Source: Nitrosomonas sp.
GTDB lineage: Bacteria; Pseudomonadota; Gammaproteobacteria; Burkholderiales; Nitrosomonadaceae
Direction of reading: 5' to 3'
DNA: 64,000 nucleotides
NCBI RefSeq assembly: GCF_019752095.1
Contig: NZ_JAIEMO010000032.1
Span: 24,187 to 88,186, forward strand
Numbering within the stretch: position 1 is the first letter of the stretch; each line of letters opens with the position of its first letter. The position numbers were made by a program, and so were the translations under genes. The notes under the pieces are model-generated. The model worked only from the letters and a program-made list of their open reading frames with translations. It had not been told where the DNA came from and ran no database searches. Positions 1-8,951 of the stretch are shown here, piece by piece.

Positions 1-338
1 TGATTGATCTGCTGTTCGATGAGATAAAAATTATCCAGCAACCAAGCCTCTGCTGGAATGATTCTTTGTCCCGGTTCAACTGCGGCAGTCACAACGTCAT
101 AAGCTGCTATAAGCACGCGTTCATTATCCGCGAGCCGTGGTAGCAACCGGTCCGGTCCGGGACGTGGGTCGATCTTATACTGCCCGGCCAGCATCGCCCC
201 TTGACGTTTCAATTGCTCGATACTGAACAACTCGGAACGAAGTAATTCCGTATCATGAGCGTTACGAAGTACATTCGACGTTTGTGCTGAGAATCCGAAC
301 TTCTTGATGTTGATAACATTCTCCTTGTTCAAATTCAT
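1..338 (-). CDS. Cyclic beta-1,2-glucan synthase-like protein, N-terminal fragment (cut by window edge)
   Basis: The open frame on the minus strand runs off the left edge, so only about 112 codons are visible. The part from about residue 38 onward (LLRSELFSIEQL, then RPGPDRLLPRLADNERV and WLLDNFYLIEQQI) matches the conserved N-terminal region of NdvB/ChvB-type glucan synthases, very large inner-membrane glycosyltransferases that make periplasmic cyclic glucans. The ATG at 336-338 is the most convenient start but lacks a convincing ribosome site. The frame stays open upstream to a stop next to an IS3 remnant, so the true start may be elsewhere. The first 35 or so residues do not look like this family, which suggests a mosaic or truncated 5' end. 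Family identity is fairly clear; whether the gene is intact cannot be judged here. Confidence 0.6.
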   Translation of the reverse strand, partial: MNLNKENVINIKKFGFSAQTSNVLRNAHDTELLRSELFSIEQLKRQGAMLAGQYKIDPRPGPDRLLPRLADNERVLIAAYDVVTAAVEPGQRIIPAEAWLLDNFYLIEQQIN

Positions 339-428
339 GTTAGTCAACGTGACGCCGGCTTCATAACCTCTGATTGCAGAAATTAGCTTTAAATCGGCCC
401 GACTACTCCAAAGACTTGTCTGTTTGAG

Positions 429-518
429 TCATGCTGCATCAGTAGACTCCTCCTGCTGGGAATAATACGCCCTTTCAAATTCCATCGGCGGAATATTTCC
501 TACAGCTTCCAGTAACTG
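429..518 (-). pseudogene. IS3-family transposase OrfB, C-terminal remnant
   Basis: Minus-strand translation gives QLLEAVGNIPPMEFERAYYS followed by a short tail and a TGA at 429-431. The L-L-E-x-(V/I)-G-N-I-P-P motif followed by an A-Y-Y-x-Q-Q segment is the usual end of IS3-family OrfB integrases. Upstream of the Gln codon the reading frame stays open but no longer resembles OrfB, so the homology stops abruptly near position 520 and the rest of the element is missing. It is a decayed insertion sequence, pointing toward the truncated glucan synthase fragment on its left. Confidence 0.65.
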
Positions 519-670
519 ACAAATATTGAGCCAGTTATCGAAGATATTTGGCTGAAAATGGGATCGATGTACCTCATGAATCGATTTGTCTGTGACACAT
601 CAAATTTGGCCCAAGATATGATAGAAAATTGAGCCACTAACAGCAGAGATATGGGAATACGTTCTTCCTT

Positions 671-870
671 GATGAGATATTCGTGATAACTGGAAATAAA
701 CCAAGGGCTTGATGGTAAACCAAGACGGTAGAGTGGACTATGTTTTGCTGCAGTCAAGTCGAGATGACAAAGCGGTCAAACGTTTCTTAAACAATTTCTC
801 AAAAAAATACCGAAATGAACCGAGAAAAATTCTCACTGATAAGTTGAGAAATGACGATGTTGCCACAGAA
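671..870 (+). pseudogene. Decayed IS6-like transposase fragment
   Basis: From 671 the plus strand encodes DEIFVITGNK in one frame, and from about 712 NQDGRVDYVLLQSSRD and EPRKILTDKLRN in another. These correspond to consecutive blocks of the DDE catalytic domain of IS6-family transposases (D-E-x-F-x-x-x-G-K, then D-x-D-G-x-V-D-x-x-L-Q and P-x-K-I-x-T-D-K). A frameshift and stop codons lie between the blocks around 700-710. N- and C-terminal parts are absent. The frame continues to a stop at 930 without recognisable transposase sequence. A non-functional relic. Confidence 0.6.
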
Positions 871-959
871 AATTTACCCCGGACTTTTTTACACCAACAA
901 ACGATAACTCCAACGTTGGGCACTTCATGACAGTCAGCTTAACCGTACTCACATAGCTT

Positions 960-1002
960 CAAAACGCGTTTTGTATTGACGGAATCGCGTTTGTTCAAAC
1001 GC
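960..1002. repeat. Two neighbouring palindromes sharing a core
   Basis: CAAAACGCGTTTTG at 960-973 is a perfect 14-bp palindrome. GCGTTTG-TT-CAAACGC at 987-1002 is a perfect inverted repeat with a 2-bp centre. Both share the half-site CAAAACGC/CAAACGC. They lie between the IS6 relic and the 3' end of a small membrane-protein gene. They could be protein-binding sites or the end of a lost element; no function is evident. Confidence 0.5.
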
Positions 1003-1097
1003 AAATATTTTTGTTCAATTGCCCCCGTTGAGAATTTTTATATTCTCCCACCATAATTTACTTGATTACAAACACGGGGGCACGATCCATATCAGAT

Positions 1098-1307
1098 TTA
1101 ACCTGAACTATCATTCCTTACTGCTTGACGATGATTAAGGTTATTTGTTTCCATCTTGGCGATCTGATATATGCCTTGCGGGCTACCTATCGCATTACCA
1201 GCAGTCGGTGTTACAACTGCCGCCAAGATGAACGTGATTGTGTAAAGTATAGTAATTGCATAAACAATAAATAACTGAGGTGCTTTTATTAACTCTTTGG
1301 TTTCCAT
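1098..1307 (-). CDS. Small single-pass membrane protein, function unknown
   Basis: This 69-residue protein starts at the ATG at 1305-1307, which is preceded by AAAGGAG at good spacing; a longer reading from 1349 lacks such a site. It begins METKELIKAPQ and then has one hydrophobic segment of about 25 residues (LFIVYAITILYTITFILAAV) ending near residue 37, followed by a short polar tail. I do not recognise a family. The strong ribosome-binding site and the clean helix argue that it is real. It stands alone, divergent from the LysR gene on its right. Confidence 0.55.
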   Translation of the reverse strand: METKELIKAPQLFIVYAITILYTITFILAAVVTPTAGNAIGSPQGIYQIAKMETNNLNHRQAVRNDSSG

Positions 1308-1626
1308 TGGTTTTACTCCTTTTATTGGTGATCTTTGCAAAAAGCACAAATGCCCGGCTAACTTGCAGAAATAACCTCATTAATAATACGCTCTTTATGG
1401 TTGACAATAAAATACTCGCCGAATAACCAACAGCACATCACCTTAAGTGATTAAGAGCGAGCTAATTAAGGTTCGATACATATTAGTTATTTAATTACAA
1501 TAACAACCCTAATTTCTTCGTGGATGTATTTAAATATCTCGCCTTGAAACGGATAATACGGAGAGTTAACAGCTGAGAGAAGTACCAAAAAATGAAACAT
1601 TTTGTTTCCATATTAGATACAATAAT
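1308..1626. other. Intergenic region between divergent genes
   Basis: This AT-rich stretch separates the small membrane-protein gene from the LysR-type gene and must carry both promoters. LysR-type regulators often bind such divergent intervals, but I could not pick out a convincing T-N11-A box or a strong -35/-10 pair by eye. Confidence 0.4.
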
Positions 1627-2541
1627 ATGATGCAAGATCTCAATCTTCTCGTAATTTTTGCTCGAGTTGCCGAAGCAGGAAGTTTTTCGGAAGCAGCACG
1701 TCGCATGGACATCTCTCGTGCAGCGGTGAGTAAAGCCGTTGCAAAACTTGAGAAAGATCTCAGCACTCGATTATTTCTCCGAAGCACTCGGCATCTTAGT
1801 TTGACTGAAACAGGCACCGCACTTTCAGAGTATGCAACCCGTATCATGGAGGAAGCTGAGCACGCCGAACGAGCAGTCAATAGCCTCCATGCTGAACCAC
1901 GTGGAACGTTGAAGGTAAGTGTATCGAGCTCTTTCGGAACGCGCCATGTCGCTCCGGCACTCCCTTGTTTTCTTGCGCGTTATCCCAAGATCAAAATTGA
2001 TTTGACTATTACCGATCATCCAGGTGATTTGATTGAAGAAGGATATGATGTACAAATTCGCGTAACAAGCGAGCCTGATCATAATCTAGTGGCACGCAAG
2101 ATCGCACCTGTACGTCGCATATTGTGCGCAACCCCTCAATACTTCCAGCAGTGGGGCGTGCCAAAAACACCAGAAGATTTAGAGAAATATAATTGTCTTG
2201 ATTGCGCACTCTCAGCCGAGCAAGGCTACTGGCGCTTCAACGGACCCGAGGGCAAAATCAAGGTGCCAATATCAGGAACCTTACGTATTAATGATAATGA
2301 CGCGCTTGCACAGGCAGCTCTTCATGGATTAGGAATTGCTTTGCTACCCACTTATACAATTGGCCTGGAATTACAAAAGGGGCGACTCCAAACGGTGCTG
2401 CCGGAATATCTATCGGTAGAGCGTCATATTTATGCCTGCTATCTCCCTAGCAGGCATTTGCCCATAAAGATACGCGCTTTTATTAATTTCCTGTCAGAAT
2501 ACGTTGGAGATATACCTTACTGGGATAAGTCTTTAAAATAG
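1627..2541 (+). CDS. LysR-family transcriptional regulator
   Basis: The 304-residue protein has the usual length and layout of the LysR family. The N-terminal winged helix-turn-helix covers about residues 1-60 (DLNLLVIFARVAEAGSFSEA, then SRAAVSKAVAKLEKDL). A substrate-binding domain of two alpha/beta lobes follows from about residue 90 to 295. It resembles the CrgA/DhcR-like branch with the short PRGTLKVSVSSSFG linker. The start is ATG ATG at 1627; either codon is possible. The inducer and target genes are not evident. The divergent small membrane gene and the downstream BolA-like gene, 52 bp away on the same strand, are the nearest candidates. Family assignment is secure; the role is unknown. 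Confidence 0.9.
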   Translation: MMQDLNLLVIFARVAEAGSFSEAARRMDISRAAVSKAVAKLEKDLSTRLFLRSTRHLSLTETGTALSEYATRIMEEAEHAERAVNSLHAEPRGTLKVSVSSSFGTRHVAPALPCFLARYPKIKIDLTITDHPGDLIEEGYDVQIRVTSEPDHNLVARKIAPVRRILCATPQYFQQWGVPKTPEDLEKYNCLDCALSAEQGYWRFNGPEGKIKVPISGTLRINDNDALAQAALHGLGIALLPTYTIGLELQKGRLQTVLPEYLSVERHIYACYLPSRHLPIKIRAFINFLSEYVGDIPYWDKSLK

Positions 2542-2593
2542 GCCAGCTGCTGCCCAACCAACTCCATTTTTGACAGCACATGTCAGTTAAATT

Positions 2594-2905
2594 ATGAATA
2601 TAAAAAACTCAATCGAGATCAAGCTTCTATTATTGCAACCACAATTTCTAGAAGTGATCAATGAAAGTCACAAGCACAATGTGCCAAAAGGATCCGAATC
2701 TCATTTCAAGGTGACGATCGTTTCTGATGAATTTAATGGAAAAATGCTTCTAGCTCGCCATCGAATGGTCAGCAGCATTCTGGCTGATGAGCTTCATTCT
2801 ATTCATGCGCTTGCTATGCATACTATGACCATAGCAGAGTGGGCTGAAAAAAGAGGGAAGTTAAACGAATCCCCTCCGTGCCTTGGTGGTTCAAAAATCG
2901 AATAA
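2594..2905 (+). CDS. BolA-family protein
   Basis: The protein is 103 residues long. The core [20 protein letters not shown], followed by [12 protein letters not shown] and [13 protein letters not shown], is the BolA fold (alpha-beta-beta-alpha-alpha-beta) with the conserved F-x-G-x-x-x-x-x-R-H and H-A-L-x-x-x-T stretches. BolA proteins act with monothiol glutaredoxins in iron-sulfur cluster handling, and in enterobacteria also in stress morphology. The last 15 residues ([12 protein letters not shown]) extend past the usual end. It follows the LysR gene by 52 bp on the same strand and may be cotranscribed. The ribosome site is weak. No glutaredoxin partner is present in the window. Confidence 0.85.
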   Translation: MNIKNSIEIKLLLLQPQFLEVINESHKHNVPKGSESHFKVTIVSDEFNGKMLLARHRMVSSILADELHSIHALAMHTMTIAEWAEKRGKLNESPPCLGGSKIE

Positions 2906-3734
2906 CCTTGCAATAACATTTTTTCTTACAGAAGTTAATCGATTCAGTAACTCAAGCTTCTAGCCTAGCTCGAAAAAACATCTAAAGTTAATTGTTGACC
3001 GCTTTCTGAGACACACACAACCATTTGAGATAATGCACCAATAATTCATTCTGTAACCGCTATTTTGACCAAATAACATAGGAATACATTTACATTTCCG
3101 CTCGAAATGAGGATTAAAAATCTGCTGACTTTTCAAATTTAAGCATATTTCTCTTCCCGTGTCTGGAATCTCGCTTTTGCGCTTGCTCTACTTTGCTAGA
3201 ATCAAAAAGATTCATTATCGGTTTCTGAGATGTGGCAATGATGACGCAGACTTCAAACTCATGAAGTCTGGAAAATTAATATAACAACAATTCCACACCT
3301 GACAGGTAAAATGATAGAAAAAATCCAATTTACCTTGTCAATTGAAATGATCAATTCTGAAACGTGAATACTTTAATCCTTAACTCGAAGTAAGAAGCTT
3401 TACATGATGAAAAATATTGCTTTGCGTGTAGAGACCAAATTGCTTGGAGCCATCATTTCTTGCTAAAAGAACGCTAATCCAATATTGTCTAGAGGTTTTT
3501 TTTGTTATCGCAGTAAAACTTTTGAGGTTGTAAAAATGTCCTACAGTGTGTATATTTATATTAAAAAATAATTATAACTTGTTGTATAATATATACTTAC
3601 ACCAATATCAAGCGCTAGTTTTGATGCCAATAAACTACACAGAGATTAGGGTTTATCAATAAACTCGTAACAAAAGCTTCATTTAACAAAGTCAATAAAT
3701 AATAAATAAGCAATTAAAGCTTGAGGGAACAAAC
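2906..3734. other. Long leader region of the first propeller gene, partly duplicated downstream
   Basis: No gene is supported here. Two segments recur before the second propeller gene. CAGTAAAACTT-TGAGGTTG near 3510-3530 recurs near 6210-6230 with one difference. The 3640-3734 stretch (GGGTTTATC, CTTCATTT and the ribosome region) recurs at about 6610-6700. A hairpin CAGACTTC (3247-3254)/GAAGTCTG (3263-3270) sits mid-region. TATAAT at 3585-3590 is a possible -10 element without a good -35. The long untranslated region suggests regulation, but nothing more specific can be read. Confidence 0.45.
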
Positions 3735-5876
3735 ATGTTAGTCAATATAAACAAAATTCAAATTAATTTCATTCGACGAATTGCCGTGGTCACTACATTT
3801 TTCTTGGCAATTGCCACCACTGGCATGAATACGCACGCACACACGCCTCATGATATGGTGCTTGCATTTGCTGCATCACCAGACTATGCCAACGACAAAA
3901 CGATGTTTCTAGTAACCGATGGTGCATACACCGGCTGGCGTTACGATGAAATTCTGCGTTCAACTGATGGGGGACTTAACTGGATCAATATTCCAAACGG
4001 AATGAATCATGCCTTCGAATATAGCGTTCTTCGCGTTTCACCAAAATTTAGTACCGATCAAACCGTATTTGCTGGGCTCAAAGGTAAAGGCGGCATTTAT
4101 CGATCAATCAATCGCGGCGACTCTTGGGAACCCTATAATACAGGACTCGCCGCTTCAAATTTGATTGTAAGAAAAATGGAAGTTGCTGAATCCAGCTCGG
4201 GTTATGTCCTTTTTTTCGCTGATGCCAACGGAGCCCTTTTCCGCCGAGCCAACACCAATACAAATTGGGTTCAAGTTCTCGATAAAACTAATAAAGTGAC
4301 TGTCATTGCGATTTCACCGGACTACGCTACCGATAATACTTTGGTGGTTGCAAGCGATACGGGTTACTTACGAAAATCCACCAACGGAGGTAATGACTGG
4401 ACCGAATTAGGGAATCCGACGGGAACCATCATCTACGATATGGCCATCGCACCAGGAAGCGCTGCGGAAATGTTCCTGGCCACTCCTAGCTTTGGGATTT
4501 TTTATAGTAGCGACGGTGGAAACACCTTTATCAACAAAGGGAACAATTTACCTAACGAAGCGATCAATAATATAGCGATTTCACCAAACTACGCAATTGA
4601 TCGCACAGTGTATTGCACCAGCTTGAGGCAATCGGCATTTAAATCCACGGATAATGGCAATAACTGGACACTGTTTAATTCAGGGGCCAAGGTCACCCAA
4701 CAAACTGGATTACTCAATGAAATGACTGATTTGCAAATATCCCGGACATATGCAACAGATAAAACCGTTTTTTTACCGGTATTCGACGGACTATTTATCT
4801 CGAAAAACAGTGGCACTACCTGGCAGCAAAGACAAACGCGCATGGGCCTGATGACGGGGCTTGCGTTATCTACTAGTTTTAACAGTGATCAAGATATGAT
4901 TGCCACAACGTATGTCGGCAGGGGAATAGCCATTTCTGCTAATGGCGGCACAACTTGGTCTACCAGTGGCTGGCCCAACCCATCGGGACGGAAGATGAAC
5001 TTCTTCGATTCGCAGGTAGTCAGTAATTCTAACGGTAGTCAAACTGTGGTATCCGCAACCAATAGCTACGTAGGAAGTTCTTTAGATTTCGGAGCGAGCT
5101 GGACAGTCAAGTTTGTGCCTCGATTTCCTGCCATAAACCCAGACCTTGTTACTTTCACCAGTCTAGCCGCATCGCCTAACTTTACTAATGACAAAGAGAT
5201 TTATCTTGGATCGAGATTTCATGGCGTACTGCACACAAAAGATGCTGGAAAAACTTGGCAGCTGCAGCGTGGCGTACCACTGACTAATCCAGTTACAAAC
5301 ATAGCAGTGTCGCCTAATTATGCGAATGACCGCACTACATTTGTTGCCACACGCTCAGGTCAGGTATGGCGCACTCAGAATGGCGGAGATACTTTCTTGC
5401 GAGTAGGCACTAGCTCGATCGTATCTACCGGATCGGTTGGACAAAGGTATACGTGGGTTGCAGTATCTCCGCAATTCGCGACTGATAATCTTGTTCTTGT
5501 TGGCACAAATAATGGCATTTACCGTTCAGCCGATGGTGGCACCACCTGGACAAAAGAAATCCACGCTTCAGTTGGATCTAATGCTGTTGTTCAACAAGTA
5601 GAATTTTCGCCAAACTTTGGTACTGATCGAAAAGCCTTTGTTAATGTCCGTGGTAAAGGTCTATTTCGCGTGAATTTGAATGGAGGAGGAGCAGTAGTAT
5701 CTTCACTGAACACGACTTTGTCGTTACTTACAAACGAAAATATTCAGTTTACTGAATTTCAGATATCACCCACTTATGCGGTGGATTCTACGATTGTAGG
5801 TGCTGCCAGAAAAAATATCTATAAATCAACCAATGGCGGATCAACTTGGGCAGTAGCAGGATTTCCCGATAACTAA
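3735..5876 (+). CDS. Secreted Asp-box (BNR-like) beta-propeller protein, copy 1
   Basis: This 713-residue exported protein has an N-terminal signal peptide (about residues 1-35: positive start, hydrophobic VVTTFFLAIATTGM, then a likely cut after THA). The mature part would begin H-T-P-H-D. It contains about ten Asp-box motifs of type S-T-x-G-G-x-x-W (STDGGLNW, STNGGNDW, SSDGGNTF, SADGGTTW, STNGGSTW) alternating with S-P-x-Y-A-x-D-x-T strands. That pattern is typical of sialidase-like, Vps10 or Ycf48-like propellers. Such folds bind ligands or partner proteins; no catalytic residues can be assigned. There is no PEP-CTERM tail or membrane anchor. A close paralogue lies 824 bp downstream in the same orientation. 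The role is unknown. Confidence 0.85.
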   Translation: MLVNINKIQINFIRRIAVVTTFFLAIATTGMNTHAHTPHDMVLAFAASPDYANDKTMFLVTDGAYTGWRYDEILRSTDGGLNWINIPNGMNHAFEYSVLRVSPKFSTDQTVFAGLKGKGGIYRSINRGDSWEPYNTGLAASNLIVRKMEVAESSSGYVLFFADANGALFRRANTNTNWVQVLDKTNKVTVIAISPDYATDNTLVVASDTGYLRKSTNGGNDWTELGNPTGTIIYDMAIAPGSAAEMFLATPSFGIFYSSDGGNTFINKGNNLPNEAINNIAISPNYAIDRTVYCTSLRQSAFKSTDNGNNWTLFNSGAKVTQQTGLLNEMTDLQISRTYATDKTVFLPVFDGLFISKNSGTTWQQRQTRMGLMTGLALSTSFNSDQDMIATTYVGRGIAISANGGTTWSTSGWPNPSGRKMNFFDSQVVSNSNGSQTVVSATNSYVGSSLDFGASWTVKFVPRFPAINPDLVTFTSLAASPNFTNDKEIYLGSRFHGVLHTKDAGKTWQLQRGVPLTNPVTNIAVSPNYANDRTTFVATRSGQVWRTQNGGDTFLRVGTSSIVSTGSVGQRYTWVAVSPQFATDNLVLVGTNNGIYRSADGGTTWTKEIHASVGSNAVVQQVEFSPNFGTDRKAFVNVRGKGLFRVNLNGGGAVVSSLNTTLSLLTNENIQFTEFQISPTYAVDSTIVGAARKNIYKSTNGGSTWAVAGFPDN

Positions 5877-5899
5877 TCGTAATTGACAATTGCAAGGGT

Positions 5900-5932
5900 T
5901 CTAGACTAATAGAAAAAATGGGTTAGTCTAGA
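5900..5932 (+). terminator. Hairpin after propeller copy 1
   Basis: TCTAGACTAA (5900-5909) pairs perfectly with TTAGTCTAGA (5923-5932) across a 13-nt A-rich loop, 24 bp after the stop codon. There is no long T run, so it may act as a weak or Rho-assisted terminator or as a 3' stabilising stem. The similar TAGTCTAGACT core after copy 2 suggests a shared ancestral 3' hairpin. Confidence 0.6.
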
Positions 5933-6392
5933 GTTCTTAGTCTTAGTGAATCTCTATGTATATACAGTAGAGTAAACCCAATTATTATCCGATAAGGTTG
6001 CTTTGTAGTGTCTCCGAAAAAGATAACTGCTGAATCCACGCGGTGATTTAAAAAGAAGATGACAATATTTTCCATCAAGTAGTGTCATAGCACAGATTAC
6101 CAAAACCCTTAACTACACATTATCTTCATAATTGTATAGGTGGCGGTCTCCAAGTGATGTCAAGTGATAAAGCGCATCTCCAGTTTAATCTGGAGGTTTA
6201 TCCAGTTACCACAGTAAAACTTCTGAGGTTGCACACAGGTCGTATAGTTTAGGGGTGAAATACAACACGACTAAATTGATGTGACCAATACGAATTGACA
6301 CGCTGATTTGCTGTGTACTCAAAATTTCTGAGAACTGCTCTCATATCTGGAAAACTTACATCTTTTGGAAACACGCACTCTCGGAATATACA

Positions 6393-6537
6393 ATGAAAAT
6401 TAAAAATACCTATTTTGTTATTTGTAGCAATAGCTTCCGTAACAAATAAAGGCGCGCAACGTATTGTATTTTATTTAACAGCTCCTCCAAAAGATCCAGT
6501 TGTTGGGATATATGTACTAGAAAAAAAGTCACAATGA
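6393..6537 (+). pseudogene. Possible frameshifted small exported peptide gene
   Basis: The ATG at 6393-6395 opens only 19 codons. The neighbouring frame from the same point reads KLKIPILLFVAIAS and continues for about 45 residues to a TGA at 6535-6537, resembling a signal-peptide start. Removal of one A after the second codon would join the two. There is no homologue I recognise and it may be chance. Confidence 0.2.
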
Positions 6538-6700
6538 CCTATTGGTATATAAAAGCATTTCCACTACCCTTAATCTTCATCTTGCGAGATCAATCAACTA
6601 CGAAGACGAAGAGATTCAGGGTTTATCGATTAATTCGTAGCAAAGCTTCATTTGATGGAGTCAACAATCAATGAGCAACTAAAACTTGAAGGATTAAACA

Positions 6701-8845
6701 ATGCTATTTAAATTAAACAAAATTCAAATCAATCTCACGCGGCGAATTACCGTGATTACCGCATTTTTCATGTCAATTGGCATCATCGGCATGAATGCGC
6801 ATGCGCACACACCGCATGATATGGTATACGCATTTGCCGCATCACCTGATTATGCCAACGATAGTACGATGTTTCTAATAACCGATGGTGCATACACTGG
6901 CTGGCGTTACAATGAAATTCTGCGCTCAACTGACAAGGGGCTTAGCTGGACCGATATTCCGAATGGAATGGATCATCCCTTCGAATATAGCGTTCTTCGC
7001 GTCTCGCCGAAGTTTGCTAGCGATCAAACTGTTTTTGCGGGCCTCAAAGGCAAAGGCGGCATCTATCGATCAACAACCCGAGGTGACTTCTGGGAACCCT
7101 ATAACACCGGCCTTGCTGCTTGGAACATGATTGTAAGGCAGATGGAGGTTGCTGAATCCAGCTCGGGTTATGTGCTTTTTTTCGCTGACGCCAATGGAGC
7201 CCTATTCCGCCGCGCCAACACCGATACAAATTGGGTTCAAGTACTTGATAAAACCAATAAAGTAACTATCATTGCAGTTTCACCGGACTATGCCACCGAT
7301 AACACTTTGGTGATTGCAAGCAATACGGGTTACTTGAAAAAATCCACCAACGGAGGTAATGACTGGACCGAATTAGGGAATCCGACAGGATCGATCATCT
7401 ACGATATGGCCATCGCACCAGGAAACGCCACAGAAATGTTTCTGGCCACCCCGAGTTTTGGAATTTTTTATAGTAGCGACGGAGGAAGTACATTTGTTAA
7501 CAAAGGGACTAATCTCCCCAATGAAGCGATTAATAATATAGCGGTTTCACCGAACTACGCGATTGATCGCACGGTATTTTGTACCAGCTTAAAACAATCG
7601 GTATTTAAATCCACCGACAACGGTGATAATTGGACGCTATTTGATTCAAAAGCACAAATCACTAAACAAACATCATTACTCAATGAATTAACTGATTTAC
7701 AAGTATCTCGGACATACGCAACGGATAAAACCGTTTTTTTACCGGTATTTGATGGATTATTTTTATCGCAAAACGGTGGCAACACATGGAAGCAAAGACA
7801 AAAAACACGAAGGGGTATATTGACTGGGCTTGCATTATCTTCAAGTTTCAACAGTGATCAAAAGATGATTGCCACAATGTATGTCGGAAGAAGCATAGCC
7901 ATTTCTACTGATGGCGGCACAGAGTGGACTACCAGTGGTTGGCCAAATCCAAAAGAACGGAAGATGAATTTTTTCGATTCACAGATCGTGAAAAATCCTA
8001 ACGGAACCCAAACAGTCATTTCTGCAACCGCTGGACGTGTAGGGAACTCCACCAATTTTGGGGATAGTTGGACCGTTAAATTTGTACCTCGATTTCCTGC
8101 CATAAATCCGGGTCTCGTCACTTTCACGACTCTAGCGGCATCGCCGAACTTTGCTAACGACAAGGAGATTTATCTCGGCTCGAGATTTCATGGCGTATTG
8201 CAAACAAAAGACGCCGGAAAAACCTGGCGCTTGCAACATGGTGTTCCACTGAATCATCCTACAACAAACGTAGCCATATCGCCTAATTATGCCAATGACC
8301 GCACTGCATTTGCCGCTACCCGCAGTGGACAAGTATGGCGTACTCAAGATGGCGGAGATACGTTCCTACGCGTAGGTACTAGTTCGATTAAATCAATCGG
8401 ATGGGTTGGACAAAGATATACGTGGGTTGCGATATCTCCGCAATTCGCAACCGATAATCTTGTACTTGTTGGCACAAATAATGGTATTTACCGCTCAACT
8501 GATGGCGGCACTACCTGGACAAAAGAAATCCATACTTCAGTTGGAGCAAATGCCGTTGTTCAACAAGTGGAATTTTCGCCAAACTTTGGTGCTGATCGAG
8601 AAGCCTTTGTTAATGTCCGCGGTAAAGGTCTATTTCGCGTGAATCTGAATGGAGGAGGAGCAGTAACCGCCTCTCTGAACACAACTTCATCACTGCTTGA
8701 AAATGAAAATGTTCAATTTACTGAGTTCCAGATATCGCCCACTTACGCAGCGGATTCTACAATTCTAGGTGCAGCAAGAGAAAGTATCTATAAATCAACG
8801 GACAGTGGTTTAACTTGGGTAGCAGCAGGATTCCCAGATAATTAA
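6701..8845 (+). CDS. Secreted Asp-box (BNR-like) beta-propeller protein, copy 2
   Basis: This 714-residue protein is collinear with copy 1 along its whole length, including the signal peptide (MLFKLNKIQINLTRR start, hydrophobic core, cut after NAHA or similar) and the H-T-P-H-D mature start. Many blocks are identical, for example SSGYVLFFADANGALFRRAN and NLNGGGAV. Differences are mostly conservative and spread over the protein, and both frames are open, so both copies seem to be under selection. The leader with GGGTTTATC and GCTTCATTT is shared with copy 1. It ends with FPDN like copy 1 and is followed by a strong inverted repeat. The ligand is unknown; a surface or periplasmic binding role is an inference. 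Confidence 0.85.
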   Translation: MLFKLNKIQINLTRRITVITAFFMSIGIIGMNAHAHTPHDMVYAFAASPDYANDSTMFLITDGAYTGWRYNEILRSTDKGLSWTDIPNGMDHPFEYSVLRVSPKFASDQTVFAGLKGKGGIYRSTTRGDFWEPYNTGLAAWNMIVRQMEVAESSSGYVLFFADANGALFRRANTDTNWVQVLDKTNKVTIIAVSPDYATDNTLVIASNTGYLKKSTNGGNDWTELGNPTGSIIYDMAIAPGNATEMFLATPSFGIFYSSDGGSTFVNKGTNLPNEAINNIAVSPNYAIDRTVFCTSLKQSVFKSTDNGDNWTLFDSKAQITKQTSLLNELTDLQVSRTYATDKTVFLPVFDGLFLSQNGGNTWKQRQKTRRGILTGLALSSSFNSDQKMIATMYVGRSIAISTDGGTEWTTSGWPNPKERKMNFFDSQIVKNPNGTQTVISATAGRVGNSTNFGDSWTVKFVPRFPAINPGLVTFTTLAASPNFANDKEIYLGSRFHGVLQTKDAGKTWRLQHGVPLNHPTTNVAISPNYANDRTAFAATRSGQVWRTQDGGDTFLRVGTSSIKSIGWVGQRYTWVAISPQFATDNLVLVGTNNGIYRSTDGGTTWTKEIHTSVGANAVVQQVEFSPNFGADREAFVNVRGKGLFRVNLNGGGAVTASLNTTSSLLENENVQFTEFQISPTYAADSTILGAARESIYKSTDSGLTWVAAGFPDN

Positions 8846-8868
8846 GAAGTTGATGATAATAAGAAAAT

Positions 8869-8898
8869 AATCCCTCCTAGTCTAGACTGGGAAGGATT
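8869..8898. terminator. Near-perfect 30-bp palindrome, likely bidirectional terminator
   Basis: The sequence AATCCCTCCTAGTCT (8869-8883) pairs with the next 15 bases, with two mismatches. It lies between the stop of propeller copy 2 (8845) and the stop of the convergent helicase gene (8952), the expected place for a shared terminator. Confidence 0.7.
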
Positions 8899-8951
8899 AT
8901 CAGTAACTGAATTCCTGCTGAAACAACACCTGTACAACAAGCTTTCTTTGT

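Larger units (their letters stand above)
5877..6700. other. Interval between the two propeller paralogues
   Basis: The left end holds the hairpin of copy 1. From about 6200 the sequence matches the leader of copy 1 in patches, so the duplication unit includes several hundred bases upstream of each gene. In between, 6393-6537 can be read as a broken small gene, listed separately. No intact gene is supported. Confidence 0.5.

Noticed and set aside
1020..1076. Inverted repeat TGCCCCCGT/ACGGGGGCA about 40 bp apart as a transposon end pair
   Set aside because: No target duplication and no coding content between the arms; too short to call an element.
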